Source: Symploca sp. SIO2C1 (lineage in GTDB: Bacteria; Cyanobacteriota; Cyanobacteriia; Cyanobacteriales; Coleofasciculaceae). Taken from it: a stretch of DNA of 32,943 bases. This document shows, piece by piece, positions 23,916 through 32,625 of this stretch; position 1 is the first letter of the stretch, and the number at the start of each line of letters is the position of its first letter. Location of the stretch: NCBI GenBank assembly GCA_010692635.1, contig JAAHGL010000072.1, positions 1 through 32,943 on the forward strand, given 5' to 3'. The position numbers and the translations under genes are program-made. The notes beneath the pieces were generated by a model. That model searched no databases and had not been told where the DNA came from. It worked only from the letters and a program-made list of their open reading frames with translations.

Positions 23916-25705
23916 CATCCAGTGGGTTTTTCTTCCCTAGCTCCCTCAGCTTCCCCAGCTTTCTCAAAAAGATCGTATTTGAATTCGCCTCGGAAGTCGA
24001 TATGCGCCGGAATCGTGATTGCTGCCTCATCAAAAGCGACTTTTATCCGTCGGCGAAACTCTCGTTCTACATTCCATTGTTGCAGAGGCCGAGTCTTAAT
24101 CCAGACTCGCAGAAAAACGCCGCGATCGCCAAATTCATCTACTCCTAAAATCTGTGGTTGAGCCAGAATTTGCTCCTGCCACTTTTCGTCCTTGCTCATT
24201 TGTTGAGCAACATGATCAATCAGTGCCATTACTTGATCTGCATCGGTTTCATAACTAATAGGAATACTGACATCTACCCGCGACCAATTGCTAGAAAGAT
24301 TAGCAACTACCTTAATTTCACTATTAGGAATGGTGATTAACCGTCCTCTACTATCACGCAATTGAGTAATCCGAAGGTTCATCTTTTCCACTAAACCTCC
24401 TACATCTCCGACAACAATAATATCACCGATAGCATATTGATCTTCGAGGATGATAAAAAAGCCATTAATGGCATCTTTGATTAAGTTTTGAGAAGCTAAA
24501 GATACTGCTAAACCAATGATACCTGCACCAGCTAGTAAGGGACCGATATTAATACCTGTCACTGACAGAGCAACTAAGATGCCAATTGCGATCAAGGAAA
24601 CAGTAACAATACCTTTAGTTACACCAGAAATAGTAGTTACCCGCAGTTGCAGGCGAGTAACTGCTTCGGGGTTGAGTAAATAATAGTTTTGAGCCAATGC
24701 TGAAGTAAAGCGATTAATTAGGGCATAGGACAAACGGATTAATACATAGATGATCAAAGAAACAAGTCCCACTTGCAACGGAATCTGTAAACCTTCAAAA
24801 ATCATTACCTGGATGTTACGGGTATAGGGAAAAAGACCTAATACAAATAAGCTTCCCCCTCCCAATAATCCCATTAGAGCTAGTTGGTATAGTCGATATT
24901 GAACTTCTCTAAGATTCCACAGTTTCCGTTGGTTTAGCTGGGTCGATATTGTCTCAGAGGAAGCTGAATTAGGGGATGTTAGTCGTGCTTTAGACTGTTC
25001 TAATTGACCCAGCCAACGATAGATGAGTAAGCTACTTACTAGGACAGCCAAACAAATACCAACAGCCATTAATCCTTGGCGAACCAGAAACTCTACTTCT
25101 CGTTCATATCTTGCCTGATTTAGACCTTCTTGTAACTTTTCGCGTATTGAATCAGCTCTAGTATCAATGTCAACCCCTTGTAATAGGGCATCTTGGTCGG
25201 TAACAGTTAAGAGATTGATCTTTTCTTGGTCGATGGAAACATAGATATTTGGTGACCTTCTTTCTTCTACTTCTTCGATCGCTTCTTCGATCGCTTCTTC
25301 TACAGCTTCTACAGCTTCTTCTACTGTTGATTGATTTTCTGTTGTTTGTGGTGCTGTTTTTTCCGGTTCTTTTAGTTCAACCTTGACTGGTTGTTTTTGA
25401 ATTTCTATTACCAGTTGAGCATCTTGGTTTTTGATGTAAGTTTGACTAATCTTATTTAATTTATTTTGAATAGTTTCAATTCTCTTAGATAAATCAGACT
25501 TAGGAACAGCAAGTTCCAACAGACAGTAACCATCAAGGCGAACACATTTGGCAACCACTTGGTTCTCTGAATTTTGATTGAGCAGATTGGGATATACTTG
25601 GTTCAAATCGATAGTTGGTAACTGAGTCTGAACTGGAACTACAGACCAACTAGTTACAAACAGCAATCCAGCAATAGCCCACGACCAAAAACGTATTGAT
25701 AACAT
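23915..25705 (-). CDS. MscS-family mechanosensitive channel
   Basis: 596 residues from the ATG at 25705, which gives a clean signal peptide (MLSIRFWSWAIAGLLFVTSW); a longer frame would start in MITE sequence. A periplasmic domain follows, with a glutamate-rich low-complexity run around residues 130-155 (AIEEAIEEVEE), itself made by a CTTCGATCG-type repeat. Then come four or five membrane helices (about 215-385). The MscS pore helix is LLAGAGIIGLAVSLASQNL, followed by the beta domain (DIIVVGDVGGLVEKMNLR, IPNSEI). The channel opens under membrane tension on osmotic downshift. The C-terminus EKAGEAEGAREE is repeat-encoded. Confidence 0.92.
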   Translation of the reverse strand: MLSIRFWSWAIAGLLFVTSWSVVPVQTQLPTIDLNQVYPNLLNQNSENQVVAKCVRLDGYCLLELAVPKSDLSKRIETIQNKLNKISQTYIKNQDAQLVIEIQKQPVKVELKEPEKTAPQTTENQSTVEEAVEAVEEAIEEAIEEVEERRSPNIYVSIDQEKINLLTVTDQDALLQGVDIDTRADSIREKLQEGLNQARYEREVEFLVRQGLMAVGICLAVLVSSLLIYRWLGQLEQSKARLTSPNSASSETISTQLNQRKLWNLREVQYRLYQLALMGLLGGGSLFVLGLFPYTRNIQVMIFEGLQIPLQVGLVSLIIYVLIRLSYALINRFTSALAQNYYLLNPEAVTRLQLRVTTISGVTKGIVTVSLIAIGILVALSVTGINIGPLLAGAGIIGLAVSLASQNLIKDAINGFFIILEDQYAIGDIIVVGDVGGLVEKMNLRITQLRDSRGRLITIPNSEIKVVANLSSNWSRVDVSIPISYETDADQVMALIDHVAQQMSKDEKWQEQILAQPQILGVDEFGDRGVFLRVWIKTRPLQQWNVEREFRRRIKVAFDEAAITIPAHIDFRGEFKYDLFEKAGEAEGAREEKPTG

Positions 25706-25940
25706 AGTTAGAGAATTATTGATAAATAGGGCTTGCTGAACAAGTAACAAGCATTAGAAGGCAGGAGGCAGAGGGCTCCGAGGCAGGAGGAACAAGAGTT
25801 TCCCCTACTAAAAAGAATTCAGAAACTACTCATATCAAGGGATTTAGACATCCCACAGTCATTTTTAGTTTCTCGAGAGCTCCCCAGGAGCACTTCGCGC
25901 CCCCAATTGAATGGGAGAAACAATTCTCTTCCATTCTCTT
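25706..25940. repeat. mscS upstream gap: MITE end plus AGGCAGG heptads
   Basis: T|AGGGCTTGCTGAACAAGT starts at 25728, only 22 bases before the mscS ATG in transcript terms, followed by AAGTAACAAG and AGGCAGG units (25758-25790). The rest to 25940 has no recognisable gene, with a CCATTCTCTT pair at 25931-25940 region. Any mscS promoter must lie in or beyond this insertion. Confidence 0.6.
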
Positions 25941-26087
25941 CCATTAGCCATTAGCTATTAGCCATTAGCCATTAGCCATTAGCCATTAGCCATTAGCTAT
26001 TAGCCATTAGCTATTAGCCATTAGCTATTAGCCATTAGCTATTAGCCATTAGCTATTAGCCATTAGCCATTAGCCATTAGCCATTAG
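25941..26087. repeat. CCATTAG/CTATTAG tandem array, 21 units
   Basis: Exactly 21 uninterrupted 7-base units (147 bases). Units 3, 9, 11, 13, 15 and 17 read CTATTAG and the rest CCATTAG, so the middle has an alternating 14-base higher-order period. It lies 40 bases downstream of the tocopherol methyltransferase stop. Confidence 0.95.
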
Positions 26088-26127
26088 CGCATGAGCGTGT
26101 TTCTCAAGAGTACAAGGAATGAAGAAT

Positions 26128-27003
26128 TTATCCTATTGCAGCGGGGCAGAAATTACCCTTATTGGCACAGAGTAAACCGTAATGAATTAATCCTCGCTCA
26201 TAGCCTCGACTCATTAGTCCCAAAGAAAGTGCTGCTTGGATAGTACTCCAAGCACTTTGGAGTAACCCGACAATTGCTGTTGGCTCAAAAGCTGAATCAA
26301 TTACAATATCCCAAAATGGCTCAACTGCATCAGACCAATTAGCAGTACAAATGTTTTGGAAAGATAGATTACGTGCGATCGCTTCATATTCTGGCAAGGA
26401 AATTACGTAAGGTAAGCAGTAAACTCGGTATATTTCCTTTAAATGTTGTTCCTCATCTGCTGTCAGTTCTCCTGTTGCTGGAGTAATTGGGCGGTGACAC
26501 CAAGTTGCCATCAAAAAAGTTCCCCCTACTTTGAGTACCCGATAACATTCTTTGAGGAATTGTTCCTTATCCGGCATATGTTCACCACTTTCCATCGACC
26601 AGACAAAGTCAAAACTTTCATCAGCAAAGGGCATATTCAGAGCATCAGCAACCTGAAACTGAACTCGAGTTACTAATCCTGCTTCTTGTGCTCGTTCAGT
26701 AGCTCTTGATGCTTGCACTGGACTCAGAGTAATGCCAGTGGCGTTGGCATTAAACTTTTGCGCTAAGTAAAGGGAACTACCGCCAATCCCACAGCCTACA
26801 TCAAGAATTTGCTCAGCTTGCTCTACCCTAGCCCAGCTTAAGAGCTCTTCAATCAAATCAATTTGTGCCTGACGCCGATTTTTTTTCTCTCTACCAGTAG
26901 GTCCATAGTAGCCGTGGTGCATATGTTCGCCCCAAACCTGTTCCCACAAACCAGAAGAGGCGTCGTAAAATTGCTGAATTTGGCTTTTTAGGGTTGAAGT
27001 CAT
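26128..27003 (-). CDS. Gamma-tocopherol methyltransferase
   Basis: 291 residues from the ATG at 27003; a longer TTG-started frame would overlap the upstream gene. The start of the domain, FYDASSGLWEQVWGEHMHHG (residues 12-31), SAM motif I ILDVGCGIGGSSLYLAQ (66-82), FVWSMESGEHMPDK and ATWCHRPI are the same blocks I know from Synechocystis Slr0089. The enzyme methylates gamma- to alpha-tocopherol with SAM in vitamin E synthesis. A related ring methyltransferase is the main alternative. It lies 19 bases after the coiled-coil gene, probably in one transcript. Confidence 0.88.
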   Translation of the reverse strand: MTSTLKSQIQQFYDASSGLWEQVWGEHMHHGYYGPTGREKKNRRQAQIDLIEELLSWARVEQAEQILDVGCGIGGSSLYLAQKFNANATGITLSPVQASRATERAQEAGLVTRVQFQVADALNMPFADESFDFVWSMESGEHMPDKEQFLKECYRVLKVGGTFLMATWCHRPITPATGELTADEEQHLKEIYRVYCLPYVISLPEYEAIARNLSFQNICTANWSDAVEPFWDIVIDSAFEPTAIVGLLQSAWSTIQAALSLGLMSRGYERGLIHYGLLCANKGNFCPAAIG

Positions 27004-27022
27004 TAAATTTTTGCTTGAGGAT

Positions 27023-28324
27023 TTAACAATTCTTAATTTCAAATTCTACAATAGTCAATAAGTCTTTAAAATAAACTTCAATTGGCTCTACCAATATGGA
27101 ATAATATTCTTGGTGTATTTCTGGGATGGCTGATTTCACGCTACCCACACTAAAAATTGTGTCCCCTAAAGTTTCGAGCGCTTGTTGATTGATAGAATCA
27201 ATTAAAACTTCGGGCATAGTTGATTTTTGATCAGCAACTCTCTTTAATGTGGCTTCATCTTGTTCTAAGATTGCTTTAAGGACTATTTTGTCATCATTAT
27301 TGAGCGAAAGAGTAAATTGCAGCCACTCACGCCATTCTTCTGGTAAAACCGAAGAAATTTCTTTCTCAAATTCTCTATTTGACTTTTGCTGGCTTGCTAT
27401 TTTCTGTTGCTCCAGAGATTGAATCTGAGCTTGCAGGTGGCGAAAATACAATTCTAACTGCTGTTTTCCTTTTTCTAAGGTAGCCACTTCTTGCTGAAGT
27501 TTTTGTTGTTGTTGCTGCTTTTGTTCAAATTGACTTTTGAGTTGCTTGGATTTAATTTTTTCTGAGGTTAAATCAGCTTCAACTTGCTGCTTCTGTAACT
27601 GCAAAGATAATAGAAACCTATCCAATTCTTCCTGATGTTGCTCAAGTACTTGGATTTGTGTCTGTAAGTCGTAAGCTTTTCCTCCTAAGTCCTGTTTGCG
27701 CAGTTCAAGGGTAATTAGTTCTTGGTTCAGTTGTTCTTGTTGTTGCTGTTTTTGGATAATTTCATTTTGCAGCTGCTCCTGTTCTTCCAGCAAACGTTGA
27801 GAGCGATTTTCTGTTTGTTGGATTTGGAAAATTTTAGTTGAGAGGGACTGACCTAATTCAAATTGCTGTTCCTCAAATTGTTGAATTTGGCTTTGTATCT
27901 GGTAACAATCTTCCTCTTGCTGCTGCTTTTGCTGTTGAAAATAAGTTAATTCCTGATATATTGTACTTCTTTGGTCGTGCAGTTCCGAGACTCGATTGCG
28001 TAGTTGACTGCGTTCAGCTTGCAAGGCATTAATACTGGCTTCTAGTTTTTGTCTTGTCCCTGTTGCTGTAGAAAGAGACTCTAGCAGTTGTATTTCCTCT
28101 TCCTCCAGTACTTGAATCTCATTCTCCAAAGAGCCTTTGAGTCGCTTTTCCTCATTAATGCGTCGTTTTTGAGCAACTACAACTCCTACATAGCTAGCGG
28201 GAACAGCAATCGCACCTGTAAGCAGAGCTTTGTTTGAGTTCCAAAACAAGCCAAGTATCCAGCTAACCACAAAGGTAACTGAACCCAAGATCACCCAATT
28301 GACTACCCTAGCTGATTGCCTCAT
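27023..28324 (-). CDS. Membrane-anchored coiled-coil protein, TerB-C-like tail
   Basis: 433 residues. Two N-terminal hydrophobic segments (about 9-27 and 34-51) anchor it. Residues about 57-320 are a long coiled coil rich in Gln and Glu (repeated QQQQQ and LEQ motifs). Residues about 325-433 form a separate globular domain (LPEEWREWLQFTLSLNNDD, then VLIDSINQQALETLGDTIF). That domain resembles the TerB C-terminal domain of cyanobacterial tellurite-resistance-like proteins, but I am not certain. The function is unknown; a structural or trafficking role at the membrane is an inference. Probably co-transcribed with the tocopherol methyltransferase. Confidence 0.7.
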   Translation of the reverse strand: MRQSARVVNWVILGSVTFVVSWILGLFWNSNKALLTGAIAVPASYVGVVVAQKRRINEEKRLKGSLENEIQVLEEEEIQLLESLSTATGTRQKLEASINALQAERSQLRNRVSELHDQRSTIYQELTYFQQQKQQQEEDCYQIQSQIQQFEEQQFELGQSLSTKIFQIQQTENRSQRLLEEQEQLQNEIIQKQQQQEQLNQELITLELRKQDLGGKAYDLQTQIQVLEQHQEELDRFLLSLQLQKQQVEADLTSEKIKSKQLKSQFEQKQQQQQKLQQEVATLEKGKQQLELYFRHLQAQIQSLEQQKIASQQKSNREFEKEISSVLPEEWREWLQFTLSLNNDDKIVLKAILEQDEATLKRVADQKSTMPEVLIDSINQQALETLGDTIFSVGSVKSAIPEIHQEYYSILVEPIEVYFKDLLTIVEFEIKNC

Positions 28325-28378
28325 GCTTTTATCTTAACCAAATATTGCCGTGGTACAGGAGCTAATGAAGTCCTTGTT

Positions 28379-28482
28379 ATACTAAATCCGGTTATCAAAA
28401 ATCACTTATCTTATTAAGAAAAGCTTGATATAGATTGATTGTAGTTGACTTGTTAGTGGTCTAGCTAAACCGGATTTAGTAT
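28379..28482. mobile_element. 104-bp MITE-like element with perfect 15-bp ends
   Basis: ATACTAAATCCGGTT (28379-28393) and AACCGGATTTAGTAT (28468-28482) are perfect inverted repeats around an A/T-rich centre. No reading frame. Flanks are TTAT...TATC-like, consistent with a TA target but not proven. It lies upstream of the coiled-coil gene start. Confidence 0.75.
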
Positions 28483-28528
28483 TATCCCTTCATGTGGCAA
28501 AATTAGGCTAGTCAATACTGTTGGGATA

Positions 28529-28548
28529 AGCCCTAATAATTTAGGGCT
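28529..28548 (-). terminator. Hairpin over the stop codon of the PEP-CTERM gene
   Basis: AGCCCTAA-TAAT-TTAGGGCT, an 8-bp perfect stem with a 4-base loop, begins within the TAG stop codon of the minus-strand gene. There is no T-run after it. It sits beside the AATACTGTTGGGATAAGC repeat (28514-28531), so it may be repeat structure rather than a true terminator. Confidence 0.45.
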
Positions 28549-29260
28549 AACGCTTTCTGATTGCAACCAACCCTACTAACCCAAGACTTATTAATGTACC
28601 ATTAATCCCTGGTTCAGGAGTTTTTGCCACTCTTTGAAACTCAATAGGGGTACCAAAAGATGTGCCAAAGGGAGTAGAAAACTCATCAAAAGAGTCAATT
28701 GCATCTGCACTAATTGTCACCGTTGACACCACAGTACTCTCTGGTACGGGGAAACTTGTAGGACAGCCCACCGGTGAATTGGTTCCGAAAAATTGGTTGG
28801 ACTTATAAACTAGGTTTAAATCGCAGCTAGTGGATACCAAGTTACTCAAATCTATCTGAGGAGTTGCCCTATCGCAACTGCCCAAGGCTGCTGAGTCATT
28901 TAAGTAAGGAAAAACCTTAAGATTAACGCCGTTATCTCCGGGACTAAACTCATAAGCAGCAGTGCGCAACAGGCTGACTCCACCGATGTACTGTTCTAGA
29001 TGAACGTATTGCGCAGTGGAATTTCCAGAACCCAAAACTGATGCAGAGCAATTTTCCATTGTTAGGAAAGGGATATCAGAGTTACTCGCAACCTGTGCAT
29101 TGTTGGTGAAAAAACCAGTGAACCATTTCACTACTTGCCCTACCTGCTGCGTAGGAGATAGAGTTGTGGTTTGCCCTGGTTGAGCAATTACAGCTGTGGT
29201 AAAGAGAGCTGTAAAGAAGCTTACTGATGTTATTTTTATAGTTTTTAAAGGTACTTTCAT
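28547..29260 (-). CDS. PEP-CTERM sorted extracellular protein
   Basis: 237 residues. An N-terminal signal peptide (residues about 1-26, VSFFTALFTTAVIAQ) is followed by a secreted domain with paired cysteines (MENCSASV, LGSCDRAT, STSCDLNL, SPVGCPTSF). The C-terminus reads TPEPG, a short hydrophobic helix (ISLGLVGLVA) and IRKR: a textbook PEP-CTERM signal for exosortase. The protein is therefore cleaved and released or attached at the surface or in extracellular polysaccharide. The mature domain is not recognised. No exosortase gene is in this window. Confidence 0.88.
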   Translation of the reverse strand: MKVPLKTIKITSVSFFTALFTTAVIAQPGQTTTLSPTQQVGQVVKWFTGFFTNNAQVASNSDIPFLTMENCSASVLGSGNSTAQYVHLEQYIGGVSLLRTAAYEFSPGDNGVNLKVFPYLNDSAALGSCDRATPQIDLSNLVSTSCDLNLVYKSNQFFGTNSPVGCPTSFPVPESTVVSTVTISADAIDSFDEFSTPFGTSFGTPIEFQRVAKTPEPGINGTLISLGLVGLVAIRKR

Positions 29261-29427
29261 TCTGAAAATCCGTTTCTACCAGGAGTTCGGTTTAACTTAA
29301 TAATCCCATTTGAGATCAACCCTAATCTCCTTTTTTTGTAATCTTAATCAAGATTTTAAGCAACTCAATTAGATGAAGTTTGCTGGCTAATAAACTTCAT
29401 CAAACCTTCACACAAACTATGTCAAAC

Positions 29428-30876
29428 TTATGCTGGTCTCCATGTACCGTGGAAGCTGAAGGGAATTACTTCGGGTAAACCCAACCGACAAACCGGTTCT
29501 TCGTCTAGACTAGCCTCATCAAACACCCAAACTTCACTGGTGTTTAAATTACCGTCATAAACTACTGTCAAAACCCATCCTTGTTCTGGATTAAGGGTAT
29601 CTGCTGCATAAATAGGCTCAACTACATAGCGATTTTCTCCCAAATCTGCTTCAGTTAAGGTACTAGTTTGATAATCAAAGCGAGCAATACTACCAAACCA
29701 GTCTTTGCCAATTTCCCTTGAGAGTCCCAGTAAGCCGAAGTAAGTATAGCGCCAAGGTTGCCCAACTTGCTGTGGCTGCACGACGGGAAACTCGCAACAG
29801 CGATTTACAACTTCCTGCGTCTCAATAATCTTGCTCGTTTGAGGATTGAGTCGCACTTGCCAAAGTCTGCCATTAGCAGCAGTATGGGTTTGACCGGTTG
29901 GTACTTCCCTAAGATACTCATTACTTTGGGCAAAGTCAGAAAACCGAACTAAATCTAACCTTACTGAACCATCTGTTTCAACACAGCCATTGCCGAAATG
30001 CCACTGAAACCAAGGTTCAGTTTCACCGCGACTAACTACTTCCAAGGTTTCGCGGTCTACGACTAAAATACCGGTTCCTTGATTCCCTTGCCATTCCAGA
30101 GCATCACAATAGCTACTTAACCCCAGCATTATGGAGGGTAAATTTAAGCGGATGGGAGGTAGGAAAAAGATGAGATACTGCCCTGCCAGAACAAAACTAT
30201 GCAGAAATGGTAGACCATTGAGTTTCATGGCTGCTGTTTGCACAATTTTGCCAGTGCGATCGCTCCGGTACAGATTTAAGGTAGACTTTTCATCAATCCC
30301 AATGCTATAAACCTCTCCTGTGTGAGGGTCTTGTAGAGGATGAGCGGAATAGGGTTGATTACGAGCAAGTCTCCCTAGATTATCCAAACCCTTTGTTTCC
30401 AAAGTTTGTAAGTCCAGAGCATGGGGATTTCCTGCTTCCCACAATGCTAAGAGTTTATCAGGTAGAGCCAGAACCGCAGTATTGGCAGCATTTTTTAAGA
30501 AATCATTATTAGTTAGTAAGCGTCGCCAATAATCCCAGATTGGTCCGGGAAATGTCATGCCGTAGTTACCATAGAGGAATTTACCAGCTTCGGCTTCTGC
30601 TAGATAGCCTTTAGTTTTTACATAGCGATAGATGCCTTTTGCCCCTACCTCGGTGAAATGTACTGCTAGCATTGCACCATCGCCATCAAACCAGTGACCG
30701 ATTTTGCTTTCTCCTCGTTCCAGCCTCCCTGGTCCGTTGTAATACAGTGTACCCTGCAAGCCCGCCGGTATTTTCCCCGAGAGGAGAGCTAAAGGAGTAA
30801 GATTAAATTCCTTGGCTGGTTTAGCGATCGCTTTTGCCCAAGCTTTCTGGTATGACTGAGGATAAGTTGTTGTCAT
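29428..30876 (-). CDS. Carotenoid cleavage oxygenase (Diox2/RPE65 family)
   Basis: 482 residues from the ATG at 30876; the frame is open further upstream, but that part (LPASCLLPYFLREP) is read from heptad repeats, so the shorter start is chosen. Seven-bladed propeller family signs: the four iron-binding His are visible in YSAHPLQDP (His179), FLHSF (His226), QWHFGNG (His293) and FHGTW (His476). FDGDGAML near residue 63 is the other family block. It cleaves a double bond of carotenoids or apocarotenoids with O2; the chain position is not predictable from sequence. It is tandem with a second member of the family. Confidence 0.92.
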   Translation of the reverse strand: MTTTYPQSYQKAWAKAIAKPAKEFNLTPLALLSGKIPAGLQGTLYYNGPGRLERGESKIGHWFDGDGAMLAVHFTEVGAKGIYRYVKTKGYLAEAEAGKFLYGNYGMTFPGPIWDYWRRLLTNNDFLKNAANTAVLALPDKLLALWEAGNPHALDLQTLETKGLDNLGRLARNQPYSAHPLQDPHTGEVYSIGIDEKSTLNLYRSDRTGKIVQTAAMKLNGLPFLHSFVLAGQYLIFFLPPIRLNLPSIMLGLSSYCDALEWQGNQGTGILVVDRETLEVVSRGETEPWFQWHFGNGCVETDGSVRLDLVRFSDFAQSNEYLREVPTGQTHTAANGRLWQVRLNPQTSKIIETQEVVNRCCEFPVVQPQQVGQPWRYTYFGLLGLSREIGKDWFGSIARFDYQTSTLTEADLGENRYVVEPIYAADTLNPEQGWVLTVVYDGNLNTSEVWVFDEASLDEEPVCRLGLPEVIPFSFHGTWRPA

Positions 30877-30991
30877 AGTTTCTCTCAAAGGTTGTGGCTC
30901 TCTTAAGAAATAAGGCAGGAGGCAGGAGGCAGGAAGGAAGAAGATTTGGCTTGTTTCTTTCATTCGTAGGGAGTGGTGCGCCGCCCGTTGG

Positions 30992-31123
30992 GGAGCTCCG
31001 GGTGAACGAAATATGAGGTGGGATTTCCTAGCTAAGTATCCAAAAATTATAAGTTCTCTCTTGTTCCTCAGCTCCCCCAGCTCCCCCAGCTCCCCACCCT
31101 TTTTTCGCTCACCCGGGAGCTCC
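30992..31123. repeat. 132-bp inverted-repeat element between two oxygenase genes
   Basis: GGAGCTCCGGGTGAACGAAA (30992-31011) pairs with the reverse complement of 31103-31123 (GGAGCTCCCGGGTGAGCGAA..). Inside are CCCAGCTCC 9-nt repeats (31066-31097). It fills most of the gap between the two carotenoid oxygenase genes. Confidence 0.65.
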
Positions 31124-31131
31124 TAAGACAA

Positions 31132-32625
31132 TTACAGAAAACACTGGGAAGTCCAACTTCCATGCAAACCATAGGGAATATGATGCTTCAAGTGTAATCG
31201 AGCTACGGGCGGTTTATCAAAATTTCTGCCGTCTAAAATGACGATATCAGAACGAAGCTGGCTCGAATCGTAGACTAAGACTAAAATCCAACCATCATCC
31301 TCTTCATCACTTCCTGGACGAGGAACAAAAATTGGTTCACCTACATAACCTTCTCGAGCAAAGGAGTGTAACCAACGCTTTCCACTCTGCAAATCGAGTT
31401 TTAAAATCCCTTGTAAAGGTGCATTTCCGCTTTCTTGAGCCGCTGCACCAACAAATAGGTAACGGTAAGAGCGTCCAACATAATAGGGATGGGTGATGGG
31501 AAATTCACAACAACGGGATTCAATCAGCTCCGATTCTACGGTTTCTTCTAGTAAGTTCAAGGTAAATCGCCACAGTTGTCCAGGAGCAATATCTTCAAAA
31601 TTCACCTCTTGGTATTTGGCGCCAGGTTCAAGTTCAGGCAGGGATGCATAACAGATGGAGTCAAGGTAAATCCGGTTGTCTTTTTCAAAAGCGTTAGCAT
31701 GGTGGAACACAAAACCTGCTTGGGTTTCGATAATTTTCATCGATTCAGGAGAATTACAGTCCCGAGGAATAACCACAATGCGAGTGGATTGTTGAGGCTG
31801 AAACTTGACGCATTCCCCTGCTCCTTGCAGCCCAAAGATAAAAGGTAAAGGATTAAAGCTAACTGGATTTTGGAAAAAGATACAGTAGTGCTCGGTAATA
31901 GCAAAATCGTGAATAAAGGAAAACCCAGGAATTACGTGGGTATGATGCCGCAGGAGTTTACCCGTTGAGGCGAATTCGTAGATGATAATTTTGGAGGAAA
32001 TACCCGATTTGATGGAAAAGTTCACTAAACAAGGCTCGCCACCATCTAAAGCAGAACTCGGATCAATCCAAGGATGAGCAGCAAAGGAGTCTCCTGGGGA
32101 TAAGAGTCCATCAAGATAATCGATTCCTAGAGTTTCTAATGTACCCGGAGCTAAGCGATAGGGTTCTGCGGCTTCCCAAAGAGCCAGCAGTTTGTTTCCC
32201 CAATAGATAATGTTGGTATTGGCAATATTTTTCAGTTTCAGATCAAAAACATTGTTGAGCCAACCTCCCGGTTTCTGGGTGCCAAAAACGCCACGGTACA
32301 ACATTTTGCCCGCTTGCTGTTCTTGAATAAAGGCTTCCGTGCGCACAAAACGGTTACGGAAATGAGCACGTCCCTCTTTAAAGGTAATCGCGCAAATCAT
32401 GCCATCCCCATCAAAGGGATGACGAATTTCTGTGCCATGAACTTCAAATAAACCTGGCCCATTGCGAAATAAGGTGCCTTGAAGCTGAGGAGGGATTTCC
32501 CCTTCAATTTCATCAATCCAATAGTCGTATTCATTAGGCTGAGATTGATAGCCTTTCTCCCACTCCTTTTGATTGTATGGCTTTGTCGTAGTGAGAATGG
32601 GGGTTTGAGTTGTTAAGTTTGACAT
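31132..32625 (-). CDS. Apocarotenoid-15,15'-oxygenase (ACO/Diox1-like)
   Basis: 497 residues. Long stretches match Synechocystis ACO (Sll1541) as I know it, such as RNGPGLFEV, HPFDGDGM, QAGKMLYRGVFG, LKNIANTNI and GFVFHHANAFE. The iron ligands are His184 (FAAHPWIDP), His239 (FIHDF), one His of FHHANAF (308-309) and His488 (GLHGSW). The family cleaves the 15,15' bond of apocarotenals or apocarotenols to make retinal. The enzyme is full length. It is upstream of the Diox2-like gene on the same strand with an inverted-repeat element between them, so joint transcription is uncertain. Confidence 0.93.
   Translation of the reverse strand: MSNLTTQTPILTTTKPYNQKEWEKGYQSQPNEYDYWIDEIEGEIPPQLQGTLFRNGPGLFEVHGTEIRHPFDGDGMICAITFKEGRAHFRNRFVRTEAFIQEQQAGKMLYRGVFGTQKPGGWLNNVFDLKLKNIANTNIIYWGNKLLALWEAAEPYRLAPGTLETLGIDYLDGLLSPGDSFAAHPWIDPSSALDGGEPCLVNFSIKSGISSKIIIYEFASTGKLLRHHTHVIPGFSFIHDFAITEHYCIFFQNPVSFNPLPFIFGLQGAGECVKFQPQQSTRIVVIPRDCNSPESMKIIETQAGFVFHHANAFEKDNRIYLDSICYASLPELEPGAKYQEVNFEDIAPGQLWRFTLNLLEETVESELIESRCCEFPITHPYYVGRSYRYLFVGAAAQESGNAPLQGILKLDLQSGKRWLHSFAREGYVGEPIFVPRPGSDEEDDGWILVLVYDSSQLRSDIVILDGRNFDKPPVARLHLKHHIPYGLHGSWTSQCFL

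Noticed and set aside
25706-25750. Longer mscS start (MLLVQQALFINNSLT)
   Set aside because: These codons are MITE-end sequence; the ATG at 25705 gives a proper signal peptide.
25941-26087. Array that might be taken for CRISPR
   Set aside because: The unit is 7 bases with no spacers and no cas genes; it is a simple heptad array.
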